Below, piece after piece: positions 24,178 through 35,345 of a stretch of 37,664 bases of DNA. Source of the stretch: Deltaproteobacteria bacterium (GTDB taxonomy: Bacteria; Desulfobacterota; Binatia; UTPRO1); the NCBI GenBank assembly GCA_020848745.1, contig JADLHM010000005.1, positions 1-37,664 on the forward strand, in the 5' to 3' direction. A program made the translations under genes and the position numbers. Every line of letters begins with the position of its first letter. Positions within the stretch are counted from its first letter, which is position 1. The notes under the pieces are model-generated. The model made no database searches. It was not told the DNA's origin and was given only the letters and a program-made list of their open reading frames with translations.

Positions 24178-24990
24178 ATGGCCACTCCTCTCGTTCCATC
24201 CGTCGGCTGGCCCGTGTCGCACTGGTTCTATCGGATCGATCGCCTGCGTTGGCGCGGCCTCGACGGCGACGCGCGGCGCGCGGCGATCGACGAAGCGCGC
24301 GCGTGGGTGGCGCGGGTGGAGACCGAGGAGGGGATGCAGCTCGTCCCGCTCGCGATGATCGGCAAGGCCGACCTCGGCTTCGTGGCGGTCCATCCCGATC
24401 TCTGGCGCCATCAGCAGCTCGCCCAGGAGCTTGCCGCGACCGCGCTCGGGGCCTGCCTCGCGCCGGTGTACTCCTTCCTCTCGCTGTCGGAGGTGAGCGA
24501 GTACCTCAGCACCGACGCCGACTGGTCGCGCGTCCTGATCGACGATCAGCAGGTCGATCCGACGTCGCCCGACTTCGCGAGCAAGATGGCGACGTTCCGC
24601 AAGCGTATGACCCACTACGTCGAGGCTCGTCTGCACCCGAAGCTCCCCGACAACTTCCCGATCGTCTGCTTCTACCCGATGGCGAAGGCGCGCGGCGAGA
24701 AGCACAACTGGTACGCGCTGCCGTTCGAACACCGCAAGAAGCTGATGCAGGGGCACGGCGAGTCCGGTCGGAAGTACGCGAGCCGGCTGACCCAGCTCAT
24801 CACGACCGCGACCGGCGTCGACGACTGGGAATGGGGCGTCACGCTCTTCGCGGGCGACCTGAAGGCGGTGCGCGACGTCGTCTACGAGATGCGGTTCGAC
24901 GAGGGCAGCGCGATCTACGGCGTCTTCGGCCCGTTCTACGTCGGCATCCGCTTCGCCTCCGACGAACTCGCGTCGGTCCTGCGGCTGTAG
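24178..24990 (+). CDS. hemQ: coproheme decarboxylase (HemQ/ChdC)
   Basis: A 270-aa chlorite-dismutase-fold protein that oxidatively decarboxylates iron-coproporphyrin III to heme b, the last step of the coproporphyrin-dependent route. The catalytic Tyr is Y166 in 'CFYPMAKARGE' and the proximal heme His is H193 in 'MQGHGESGRKYA'. The 27-residue gap equals that between Y145 and H172 of firmicute HemQ. Family blocks 'NWYALPFEHRKKLM', 'DDWEWGVTLFAGD' and 'VYEMRFDEGSA' are intact. Chlorite dismutases lack this Tyr, so HemQ is preferred. The ATG at 24178 lies 7 nt from TAGAAT. No other heme gene is in view. A yajD-type gene follows 11 nt later. Confidence 0.92.
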   Translation: MATPLVPSVGWPVSHWFYRIDRLRWRGLDGDARRAAIDEARAWVARVETEEGMQLVPLAMIGKADLGFVAVHPDLWRHQQLAQELAATALGACLAPVYSFLSLSEVSEYLSTDADWSRVLIDDQQVDPTSPDFASKMATFRKRMTHYVEARLHPKLPDNFPIVCFYPMAKARGEKHNWYALPFEHRKKLMQGHGESGRKYASRLTQLITTATGVDDWEWGVTLFAGDLKAVRDVVYEMRFDEGSAIYGVFGPFYVGIRFASDELASVLRL

Positions 24991-25001
24991 TGGAGGATGT
25001 G

Positions 25002-25361
25002 ATGGCGACGCGTTCGTTCCGTCCGCGGCAGCGGCGTCGCCCCGGGACCGCCGCGCCGGGAGGCGCTGGGACGGGGAAGCTCGACGCGCTCGTGGCGGAG
25101 GCGAAGGCGGCACGCGCCGCTCGCGCCCACGGCTATCGCGAGCGCTCGCTCGCGCTCCACGGCTGGATCTGCGCGCGCTGCGCGCGCGAGTTCGAAGCCG
25201 AGAGTCTCCACCTCCTGACCGTCCACCACAAGGACGGAAACCACGAGCGCAACCCTCCCGACGGCAGCAACTGGGAGAATCTGTGCCTCTACTGCCACGA
25301 AGCCGAGCACACGACGCACACGCTCGGCGATTATCTCACCGGCCGCGATCGCGGCCGGTGA
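25002..25361 (+). CDS. yajD: YajD-family HNH nuclease
   Basis: A 119-aa protein closely following E. coli YajD. A basic, Gly/Pro-rich N-terminal tail leads to 'HGYRERSLALHGWICARCARE' (C57, C60), then 'LTVHHKDGNHERNPPDGSNW' (H75, H76, N90) and 'LCLYCHEAEH' (C95, C98, H99). The paired Cys bind a structural zinc and the HNH set forms the metal nuclease site. YajD's cellular role is unknown. GGAGG at 24992-24996 supports the ATG at 25002, 11 nt after hemQ, so they are probably one transcript. The last codons lie inside a 32-nt perfect palindrome. Confidence 0.9.
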   Translation: MATRSFRPRQRRRPGTAAPGGAGTGKLDALVAEAKAARAARAHGYRERSLALHGWICARCAREFEAESLHLLTVHHKDGNHERNPPDGSNWENLCLYCHEAEHTTHTLGDYLTGRDRGR

Positions 25362-25364
25362 GAT
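25333..25364. repeat. 32-nt perfect palindrome at the end of yajD
   Basis: ATCTCACCGGCCGCGA followed directly by its exact reverse complement, centred between 25348 and 25349 on GCGATCGC. It covers the last yajD codons and its stop (25359-25361) and is 13 nt from the stop of the convergent SOD-like gene. As RNA it folds identically from either strand, so a bidirectional terminator is the simplest reading; a protein-binding site is possible. No T-tract. Confidence 0.75.
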
Positions 25365-25376
25365 CGTGCGCCGGCA

Positions 25377-25850
25377 TTACTTCGCGGCTTCGATGACGCC
25401 GCAGGAGATGATGCCGAAGGTCACGAGCGAGCCCGGATTCGGCGGGTCGCTGCTGATGACGATCGACTTGCCGATGACCGAGGCGTCGCCGGGCTTGACG
25501 GTCAGTTTGGTCGACGAGACCTTGAGCGTGCCCATGCCGTCCGCGCCGGGCGTGATCTCGCCGAGGAGGCCGGCGTCGTGGTCGCCGCCCGGCTGAAGCC
25601 GGTGCCCGACGGCGGCCGCGTTGGACCCCGTGCAATCGCCCTTCTCGTGGACGGCGATCGCGTGCTTCTTCCCGGGAGTCAGGGCTTTCGCCGAGATGGT
25701 GATGGTCGTCGAGCCTTCGGCCTCGTCGAAGGTGGCGGTGCCGGTCACCTGTGTGCCGCTCTTGGGTTCGAAGGTGGCCGTCGCGGTGGTCGGCGTCTTC
25801 GAGCAAGCGGCGACGGAGATGGCGACGGCGAGCAGAATGAAACGATGCAT
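25377..25850 (-). CDS. Cu/Zn superoxide dismutase-fold lipoprotein with degenerate metal site
   Basis: A 157-aa lipoprotein: short signal with lipobox 'SVAAC' (C16). The rest aligns with bacterial SodC: 'KKHAIAVHEKGDC', 'VGHRLQPGG', 'DAGLLGEITPGADGMG', 'ASVIGKSIVIS' and 'GIISCGVI'. The disulfide pair C73-C150 is kept. Of the metal ligands, H68, H83 and H91 remain. The first copper His of HxH is A66, the late copper His is S133, and the His/Asp-containing zinc loop is shortened with Leu where Asp is expected. Dismutase activity is therefore unlikely; a structural, copper-scavenging or regulatory role is possible. AGGAGGAGG precedes the ATG. It converges on yajD. Confidence 0.8.
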   Translation of the reverse strand: MHRFILLAVAISVAACSKTPTTATATFEPKSGTQVTGTATFDEAEGSTTITISAKALTPGKKHAIAVHEKGDCTGSNAAAVGHRLQPGGDHDAGLLGEITPGADGMGTLKVSSTKLTVKPGDASVIGKSIVISSDPPNPGSLVTFGIISCGVIEAAK

Positions 25851-25930
25851 GCGAAACTCCTCCTCCTGGAATTTAGCCGCGCATGATGGCCGAGGTCGTC
25901 GGGAAAGACAATTGCCGGGACGCGCGCGTC

Positions 25931-25959
25931 TGGCTCGCCGCGGGGCGCCCCGTTACTCT
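25931..25959 (+). promoter_or_regulatory. putative leaderless promoter of the DUF523-DUF1722 gene
   Basis: TGGCTC (25931-25936), 17-nt spacer, TACTCT (25954-25959), 9 nt to the ATG at 25969. The -10 fits TANNNT; the -35 is poor. No Shine-Dalgarno. Confidence 0.4.
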
Positions 25960-25968
25960 CCGGCCGAC

Positions 25969-26937
25969 ATGTCATCCGGATCGCCCCCAGACAACGATCG
26001 GCTGCGGCTCGGGGTCAGCACCTGCCTGCTCGGCGAGCAGGTGCGGTTCGACGGCGGCCACAAGCACGACCGCTTCCTGACCGACGTGCTCGGGCGCTAC
26101 GTCGAGTGGGTGCCCGTCTGCCCCGAGCTCGAGGTGGGCATGGGGGTGCCGCGCGAGGCCGTCCGCCTCGCAGGGGACGTGGAGGCGCCCCGCATGGTCG
26201 GCGTGCGCACGACGCGGGACCACACGCGCGCCATGCGGCGCTTCGCGGCTGCCCGCGTGCGCCAGCTCGCCGGGCTCGGCCTGCACGGCTACGTCTGCAA
26301 GCGAGCCTCGCCGAGCTGCGGCATGGAGCGCGTCCGGGTCTACGGCGGGCGCGGCGCGCCCTCGCGCCGGGGACGCGGCCTCTTCACGGCCGCGTTCGTG
26401 GAGGCGCTGCCGCTCGTGCCGATCGAGGAGGAGGGCCGCCTCGGCGACCCCGTGCTCCGCGAGACGTTCATCGAGCGCGTCTTCGCGTACCGGCGTTGGC
26501 AGGCGCTCGCGGCGTCGCCGACCCGCGCGGCGCTCACGGCGTTCCATGCCGTCCACGAGCACCAGCTCCTGGCGCACAGCCCGATGCACTATCGGGCGCT
26601 CGATCGGTTGGTCGGGGAACGGAAGCGCCGGCGGCCGGGGGCGCTTGTCGCGTCCTACGGAGCCGCGTTCATGGCAGCGCTCGCCGTCCCCGCGACGACC
26701 ACCAAGCAGGTGCACGTGCTCCGGCGCCTGGCCGGGTTCTGCCGCGAGCATCTCGACGCCGCCGATCGCCGCGCGCTCGCGAGGGCGATCGACGAGTATC
26801 GCCGGTTCCTGGCGCCGCTCGTGGTGCCGCTCACCCTGCTGCGCCATCACGTCGAGAAGCACGGGGTGGCCTCCCTGCAGGGGCAGACCTACCTCGAGCC
26901 GCACCCGGAGGAGCTGATGCTCCGGAACCACGTCTGA
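25969..26937 (+). CDS. DUF523-DUF1722 fusion protein (TudS/YbgA-like)
   Basis: A 322-aa cytosolic protein. The DUF523 half (about 12-155) has 'GVSTCLLGEQVRFDGGHK' with C19, C51 in 'VPVCPELEVGMGVPRE', and C110-KRASPS-C117-G, the cysteines that hold a [4Fe-4S] cluster in the DUF523 thiouracil desulfidase TudS. The DUF1722 half (about 180-318) has 'FHAVHEHQLLAHSPMHYR', 'YGAAFMAAL', 'KQVHVLRRLAGF' and 'LLRHHV', as in E. coli YbgA. The full fusion is common in proteobacteria. A sulfur-removal or cluster-dependent repair role is inferred from TudS; the DUF1722 role is unknown. Confidence 0.88.
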   Translation: MSSGSPPDNDRLRLGVSTCLLGEQVRFDGGHKHDRFLTDVLGRYVEWVPVCPELEVGMGVPREAVRLAGDVEAPRMVGVRTTRDHTRAMRRFAAARVRQLAGLGLHGYVCKRASPSCGMERVRVYGGRGAPSRRGRGLFTAAFVEALPLVPIEEEGRLGDPVLRETFIERVFAYRRWQALAASPTRAALTAFHAVHEHQLLAHSPMHYRALDRLVGERKRRRPGALVASYGAAFMAALAVPATTTKQVHVLRRLAGFCREHLDAADRRALARAIDEYRRFLAPLVVPLTLLRHHVEKHGVASLQGQTYLEPHPEELMLRNHV

Positions 26938-27063
26938 GCCAATGCCGCGGCCGTCGCGTAGGGCCGCAGTTGCGGTGTGCGCGCGTAGCGCCTCGGTCCG
27001 ATTCTCGCGCCTACGGCGTCATTCGGAGGCGGTGGCAGCAGGCGGGCGGATCGGGGCGGGTTT

Positions 27064-27100
27064 CTACGGTCGCCGGGGTTCTGCCACCCGGCGACCGTAG
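27064..27100. terminator. strong 14-bp hairpin
   Basis: CTACGGTCGCCGGG (27064-27077) and its perfect complement (27087-27100) with a 9-nt loop. It lies 127 nt after the DUF523 gene stop and about 200 nt before the stop of the convergent membrane TPR gene. A terminator serving both strands is plausible; no T-tract is present. Confidence 0.5.
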
Positions 27101-27141
27101 GCGGCATCCCGGACCCACCCACCGTCGTCACCGAGGCAGAC

Positions 27142-27244
27142 GGCTCGCGCCGGACCGATACTACCGGCAGCAGGACGACACGCGGTGCGAGACAGCGTCG
27201 CCACCGCAGGCAGGCTCGCGCCAGACCGAGGCTCCGGTGCGAGA
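27142..27244 (+). repeat. diverged direct repeat in the intergenic gap
   Basis: GGCTCGCGCCGGACCGA at 27142-27158 recurs at 27213-27229 with one change. CGGTGCGAGA at 27183-27192 recurs exactly at 27235-27244. The spacing between the two blocks differs between copies (24 versus 5 nt), so this is an old duplication with a deletion or insertion, not a fresh tandem repeat. Confidence 0.45.
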
Positions 27245-27305
27245 TCGGACCGAGGCACTATCCGTGCAGATCCCTCCGAGCGTCGGTTCGGGCGCCGCAC
27301 CGGGC

Positions 27306-29092
27306 TCAGCGCGCCTCGGGGTGGGCCGCCAGCCAGTCGCCGAGCTGGCGGGCGTTTTCAGTCGCGTCGCGTCCGACGGCGTCGTCGCCCGCGAGCGCGG
27401 CGGCGCGCTGATACTGCGCGTGGGCCTCGCGGTATCGGCCCGCGTCGTACAGGATCCCCGCGAGCGTGGCGTGGCCCTGCGGGTAGCGCGGGTTGATGGC
27501 GAGGGCCCGCTGCACCGCGTCGAGGGCGCGGTCGAGCTCCCGCTCGGCGCCCGCGAGGTCGCCGGCGCGGCGGGCGGCCTGCCCGCGGCGGCGCGCGATC
27601 ATGGCGAGCCCGCGGTAGGCGATCGCGTGCCCGCCGATCTCGTTCGCGCGCGTGAAGAGATCCTCGGCCTCGGCGTCGGCGCCACGCTCGACGAGGACGA
27701 GCCCGAGGTTGATGCACGTGCGCTGGCGGGTGATCTCGCCCGGGTGGAGCTCGAGCGCGTGCCGGTAGGCGGCCTCGGCCTCGGTCGCGCGGCCGGCGGC
27801 GGCGAGCGCGAGGCCGAGGTTCATGTAGGGGAGCGCGTCGTGGGGCGCTCCGGCCGTCACCGCCGACCAGAGCGTGAGCTGGTCGCGCCAGTGGCGGTTG
27901 CGAGCCACGGTCGTGGCGAAGAGCGCGGTCAGCACGACCGCGACGGCGGGCGTCGCGGCCGCGAGCGCGCGGTGCCCGTGGAGCCCGCTCGCCACCAGGA
28001 GCGCGACGCCGACCATGCCGAGATAGAGGCGGCGTTCGGCGACCGGGGTGACGGAGAAGTCCGCGAGCACGACGGCGACCGCCGGCGCGACCGCGATCAC
28101 GAACCAGAGGGCACCGAGCCGTCGGACGCCGTCGCGGCACGGGTGCAGGACGAGCGCGGCGATCCCGAGGGCGCCGAGGGCGGCGAGCGCGAGGTGGCCC
28201 GCGTCGGTGGGCGTGGTCGGGACGTAAGGCGCGAACTCGACCGGGGCCACGACGCGGCCGATCTGGTAGCCGAAGGCCCCGGCGAGGTTCACGAGATCCT
28301 GCCAGCGGAGGGCGTGCCGGCCGATGCCGGTCGTGACGTCGGGAGGACGGAGGGCTTGACAGAGCACGACCCCGACGAGGCTCGCGGCGAGCGCGGGCCA
28401 CGCGCGCCGGAGTCGTCCCGCGATCGGCGCCTCCGGGCGCGGGACGACGGCGAGCGCGGCGACGAGGAGCGCGGGCGTCACGCTGCCGGTCTCCTTGGCG
28501 GCGGTCGCGAGGAAGGACGCCGCCGCGACGGCCGGCGCGACCCACCATGCGGGCGTCGCCTGGCCGCGCAGGAAGGCGAGTACGGCGAGCATCGCGAAGG
28601 TGCCGGTCAGCACGTCGGCGCGGCACGTGAGCCAGGCGACCGACTCGACCTGGACGGGATGGACGGCGAAGAGCGCGGCCGCCGCGAGCGCCGCCCAGGG
28701 CGCTACGCCGAGGACGCCCGCGAGGCGGAGCACGAGGACGCCGTTCACCGCATGGAGCAGCACCTGCGTGACGTGGAAGCCGGTGCTCGTGGTCCACAGG
28801 CGGTGGTCGATCCACAGCGTCATGAGCTCGAGCGGGCGGTACATGCGCATGTTCGGGAGCCCGGGAGGCTCGCGCCAGGCGTCGAGCCAGCCGGCGTAGA
28901 AGCGCACCTTCTGGTCGAGGAGCACCGTGTCGTCCCAGACGAAGCCGTGTCCGAAGGTGTTGGCGAAGGCCACGACCGCGAGCGCGAAGACGAGAAGGCT
29001 CGCGACCGCCGGGGTCGGGGCCCGGCGCCACACGGGCGCGGCGGGGGGCGTCGGTGGCCCGGCAGCCGGCGCCGCGCGCCGGCGCGGGGCGC

Positions 29093-29096
<4 letters not shown>
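27306..29096 (-). CDS. TMTC-like multispanning membrane protein with C-terminal TPRs
   Basis: A 596-aa inner-membrane protein. Residues ~30-400 hold about ten hydrophobic segments. An early 'HGFVWDDTVLL' carries the D55-D56 pair typical of the first periplasmic loop of GT-C-type and TMTC glycosyltransferases, and 'HPVQVESVAWLTCRADV' is a TMTC-family hallmark. The last ~180 residues are TPRs ('ALPYMNLGLALAAAGRATEAE', 'PQGHATLAGILYDAGRYREA', as blocks). Eukaryotic TMTCs O-mannosylate proteins; bacterial members are uncharacterised, so glycosyl transfer is inference. Its ATG overlaps the lhr stop (ATGA). The start at 29096 gives a basic N-terminus before helix 1. Confidence 0.82.
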
Positions 29097-33472
<4,376 letters not shown>

Positions 33473-33480
33473 CGGCGGCG

Positions 33481-33486
33481 ACGGTA
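33481..33486 (-). promoter_or_regulatory. -10-like box in front of lhr
   Basis: TACCGT on the minus strand, 8 nt before the GTG at 33472. It fits the TANNNT-near-start pattern, but no convincing -35 is found 16-18 nt upstream and no Shine-Dalgarno is present. Confidence 0.3.
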
Positions 33487-33541
33487 CCACCGGTCGTCCC
33501 GAGCGGGTAGGCCGCGGGGCGCACCCGTCAGCGGTTGGCGG

Positions 33542-33570
33542 TTGACCCCCGTGGCGGGATCGGGGACAAC
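33542..33570 (+). promoter_or_regulatory. weak putative promoter of the SLOG-like gene
   Basis: TTGACC at 33542-33547, 17-nt spacer, GACAAC at 33565-33570. The -35 is strong and the -10 poor. The gene has GGGAGGG about 8 nt before its ATG, so this would be a leadered message. Confidence 0.3.
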
Positions 33571-33593
33571 GCGACACGCGGGAGGGCGACGGC

Positions 33594-34145
33594 ATGAAGC
33601 GCGAGGAATGCATACTCTTCAGCGGCGCCGCGGGCGGCGCGGAGGCCGAGTTCGGTGCCGCGGCCGAGCGGCACGCCATCGAGGAGGTGAACTTCACCTT
33701 CGACGGACACCGTGACGCGCGCAGCCGAGGCATCCGCGTCCTCACCCACGAGGAGCTCGAGCACGGCGACGTCAGCCTCTCGTACGTCTCGAAGCTGATG
33801 CACCGCCGCTATCCCGACACCGCCATGTTCAAGAAGGTGCTGCAGTGCATCTGGCACCAGGTGAACAACGGCCAGGAGATCTACGTCGTCGGCACCATCC
33901 AGCCCGACGACACCGTGAAGGGCGGCACGGGCTGGGGCGCCGAGTTCGCGAAGCTCTGCAACAAGCCGCTCTTCGTCTTCGACCAGGAGAAGAACGGCTG
34001 GTTCCGCTGGACCGGCGACACCTTCGAGAAGGCCGCCGACCCCGTGGTCCGGCACCGCCACTTCACGGGCACCGGCACGCGCTTCGTGAAGGAGAACGGC
34101 CGGGCGGCGATCCAGGGTCTGTTCGCCCGCAGCTTCGGCGCCTGA
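33594..34145 (+). CDS. SLOG/YpsA-like Rossmann protein
   Basis: A 183-aa cytosolic protein. It opens with a strand and glycine loop 'ILFSGAAGGAEAEFG', as in DprA/LOG/YpsA-type SLOG folds ('SGGAxGAD'). A second signature is 'YVVGTIQPDD' followed by 'VKGGTGWGAEFAKLCNKPLFVFDQEKNGWFRW' (given as the blocks GGTGWGAEFAK and KPLFVFDQ), where SLOG proteins bind a nucleotide. 'HQVNNGQEIYVV' is an additional block I cannot assign. SLOG domains bind or cleave nucleotide-like ligands, including in stress signalling. GGGAGGG supports the ATG. It converges on the MFS gene with three bases between stops. Fold call moderate, function unknown. Confidence 0.65.
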   Translation: MKREECILFSGAAGGAEAEFGAAAERHAIEEVNFTFDGHRDARSRGIRVLTHEELEHGDVSLSYVSKLMHRRYPDTAMFKKVLQCIWHQVNNGQEIYVVGTIQPDDTVKGGTGWGAEFAKLCNKPLFVFDQEKNGWFRWTGDTFEKAADPVVRHRHFTGTGTRFVKENGRAAIQGLFARSFGA

Positions 34146-34154
34146 CGGTCAGGC
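34140..34154. terminator. short palindrome spanning two convergent stops
   Basis: GCCTGAC-G-GTCAGGC. The TGA of the plus-strand gene (34143-34145) and the TGA of the minus-strand gene (34151-34149) sit symmetrically in it. The arms are only 7 bp, so a terminator role is tentative. Confidence 0.3.
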
Positions 34155-35345
34155 CGCTCGCTCCTCCGGGGGCGGCACGCCGCGAAACGCTCGCCACAGC
34201 AGGAGATCGTAGGTGATCTTCATCGCGGCGCCGGCGACGAGCGGCGCCGCGAGGGATCCCCGCTCCAGGAAGAGCCCCGCGAACGAGGGGGCGACCGCCC
34301 AGGCGCCGAGGCGGACGAGGCTCGTCACGCCCGACGCGATGGTGCGCTCCTGCGGCGCCACGACGGCCATCACGTAGGACTGGCGCGTCGGCACGTCCAT
34401 CTCGACCAGCCCCTCGCGCAGCACGAAGAGGACGGCCGCGACCCAGAAGCTCGGGGCGATCGCGACCGTGACCAGCAGCAGGCTCGAGGGGATGTGGGTG
34501 AAGACCATCGTGTTCACGAGACCGATGCGGCGGGCGAGCCAGGCGGCGCCGAAGTGCGAGAGCGCGTTCGCGACCCGGGCCAGGAAGAAGAGGGCGCCGA
34601 TGGTCGCCGCGCTCGCGCCGAAGCGGGTCGCGAAGAACCACGAGAGGAGGGCGGTGGTGAGGAAGCCGCCGCCGAGCGCGTCGAGCGCGAAGAGAGCGCA
34701 GAGCTTGGCGAGGATGCCGCGGGTCGCGGGCGAGACGCGCAGGCGGGCGGGAGCCATGTGCTCGACCGCCGGTGAGAGCCCGAGGTAGAGGCCGACCGAG
34801 GCGAGGGCGAGCGCCGCGTAGGCGAGCACCGAGGCGCGGAGCGCCGCCGGGTGCGCGAGGCCCGCGCCGCGCTCCAGGAGGACCGGCAGCCCCGCCGCGA
34901 CGCTGCCGAGCGCGTGGCCGGCGTCCTGCAGCACGTTGTACCAGGCGAAGGCCCGCGTCCGTCCGGCGTCGTCGGTCGTCGCGGGGAGGATCGCCTGCTC
35001 GACGACGAGCGCCGCGCCGCGGTCGCGACCCATGCCGTTCGCCATGCCGAGGAAGGCGGCGATCGCGAGAGCCGCGGGGTGGTCGACGCAGGCGAGCGCG
35101 ATGCCGCCGGCGGCGGTCGCGACGGCGAGGAGGACGAGCGTTCGCCGTCTCCCGATCCGGTCGCCCGCGAGCGTCACCAGGAGCGACGCGAGCGCGCCGC
35201 CCGCGAGGCCGGCGGCGACGACGACGCCGATCGCCGCGACGTCGAGCGGCACCGCGGCGAGGTGCAGGCCGAGCAGCACCCCGATCATCCCGACGCCGAG
35301 CGCGCGGGCGAACGCGCTCGCGAGGAGGAGGGTGCGGTCGGTCAC
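34149..35345 (-). CDS. MFS transporter
   Basis: A 398-aa major facilitator permease with about 12 hydrophobic segments. The loop 2-3 motif 'GDRIGRRRT' is present, and a second-half equivalent 'WLARRIGLVNTM' follows. 'ATTDDAGRTRAFAWYN' and 'FVLREGLVEMDVPTRQSYVM' resemble drug/metabolite efflux members, but the substrate cannot be read. GTG at 35345 overlaps the stop of the upstream DUF1259 lipoprotein gene (GTGA), so expression is coupled. Confidence 0.85.
   Translation of the reverse strand: MTDRTLLLASAFARALGVGMIGVLLGLHLAAVPLDVAAIGVVVAAGLAGGALASLLVTLAGDRIGRRRTLVLLAVATAAGGIALACVDHPAALAIAAFLGMANGMGRDRGAALVVEQAILPATTDDAGRTRAFAWYNVLQDAGHALGSVAAGLPVLLERGAGLAHPAALRASVLAYAALALASVGLYLGLSPAVEHMAPARLRVSPATRGILAKLCALFALDALGGGFLTTALLSWFFATRFGASAATIGALFFLARVANALSHFGAAWLARRIGLVNTMVFTHIPSSLLLVTVAIAPSFWVAAVLFVLREGLVEMDVPTRQSYVMAVVAPQERTIASGVTSLVRLGAWAVAPSFAGLFLERGSLAAPLVAGAAMKITYDLLLWRAFRGVPPPEERAA

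Larger units (their letters stand above)
26938..27305. other. intergenic region, 368 bp, no gene seen
   Basis: No frame in either direction looks coding. The stretch holds a strong hairpin at 27064-27100 and two diverged repeat blocks at 27142-27244. The first ~100 nt contain imperfect inverted pairs around GCGTAGCGC and GCGCCTACG. It is the only sizeable non-coding gap in the window and could hold a structured RNA or an eroded repeat element. I recognise neither a known riboswitch nor a tRNA. Confidence 0.6.

Noticed and set aside
24178-24990. Chlorite dismutase
   Set aside because: The Tyr in CFYPMAK and its spacing to the proximal His are HemQ hallmarks, and the chlorite-dismutase distal Arg context is not evident.
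25002-25361. HNH protein as part of a restriction or defence island
   Set aside because: It matches the widespread YajD housekeeping family and has no methylase or defence neighbour.
27064-27100. Integron attC or insertion-sequence end
   Set aside because: No core-site motif, integrase, transposase or target duplication is visible; a plain hairpin is sufficient.
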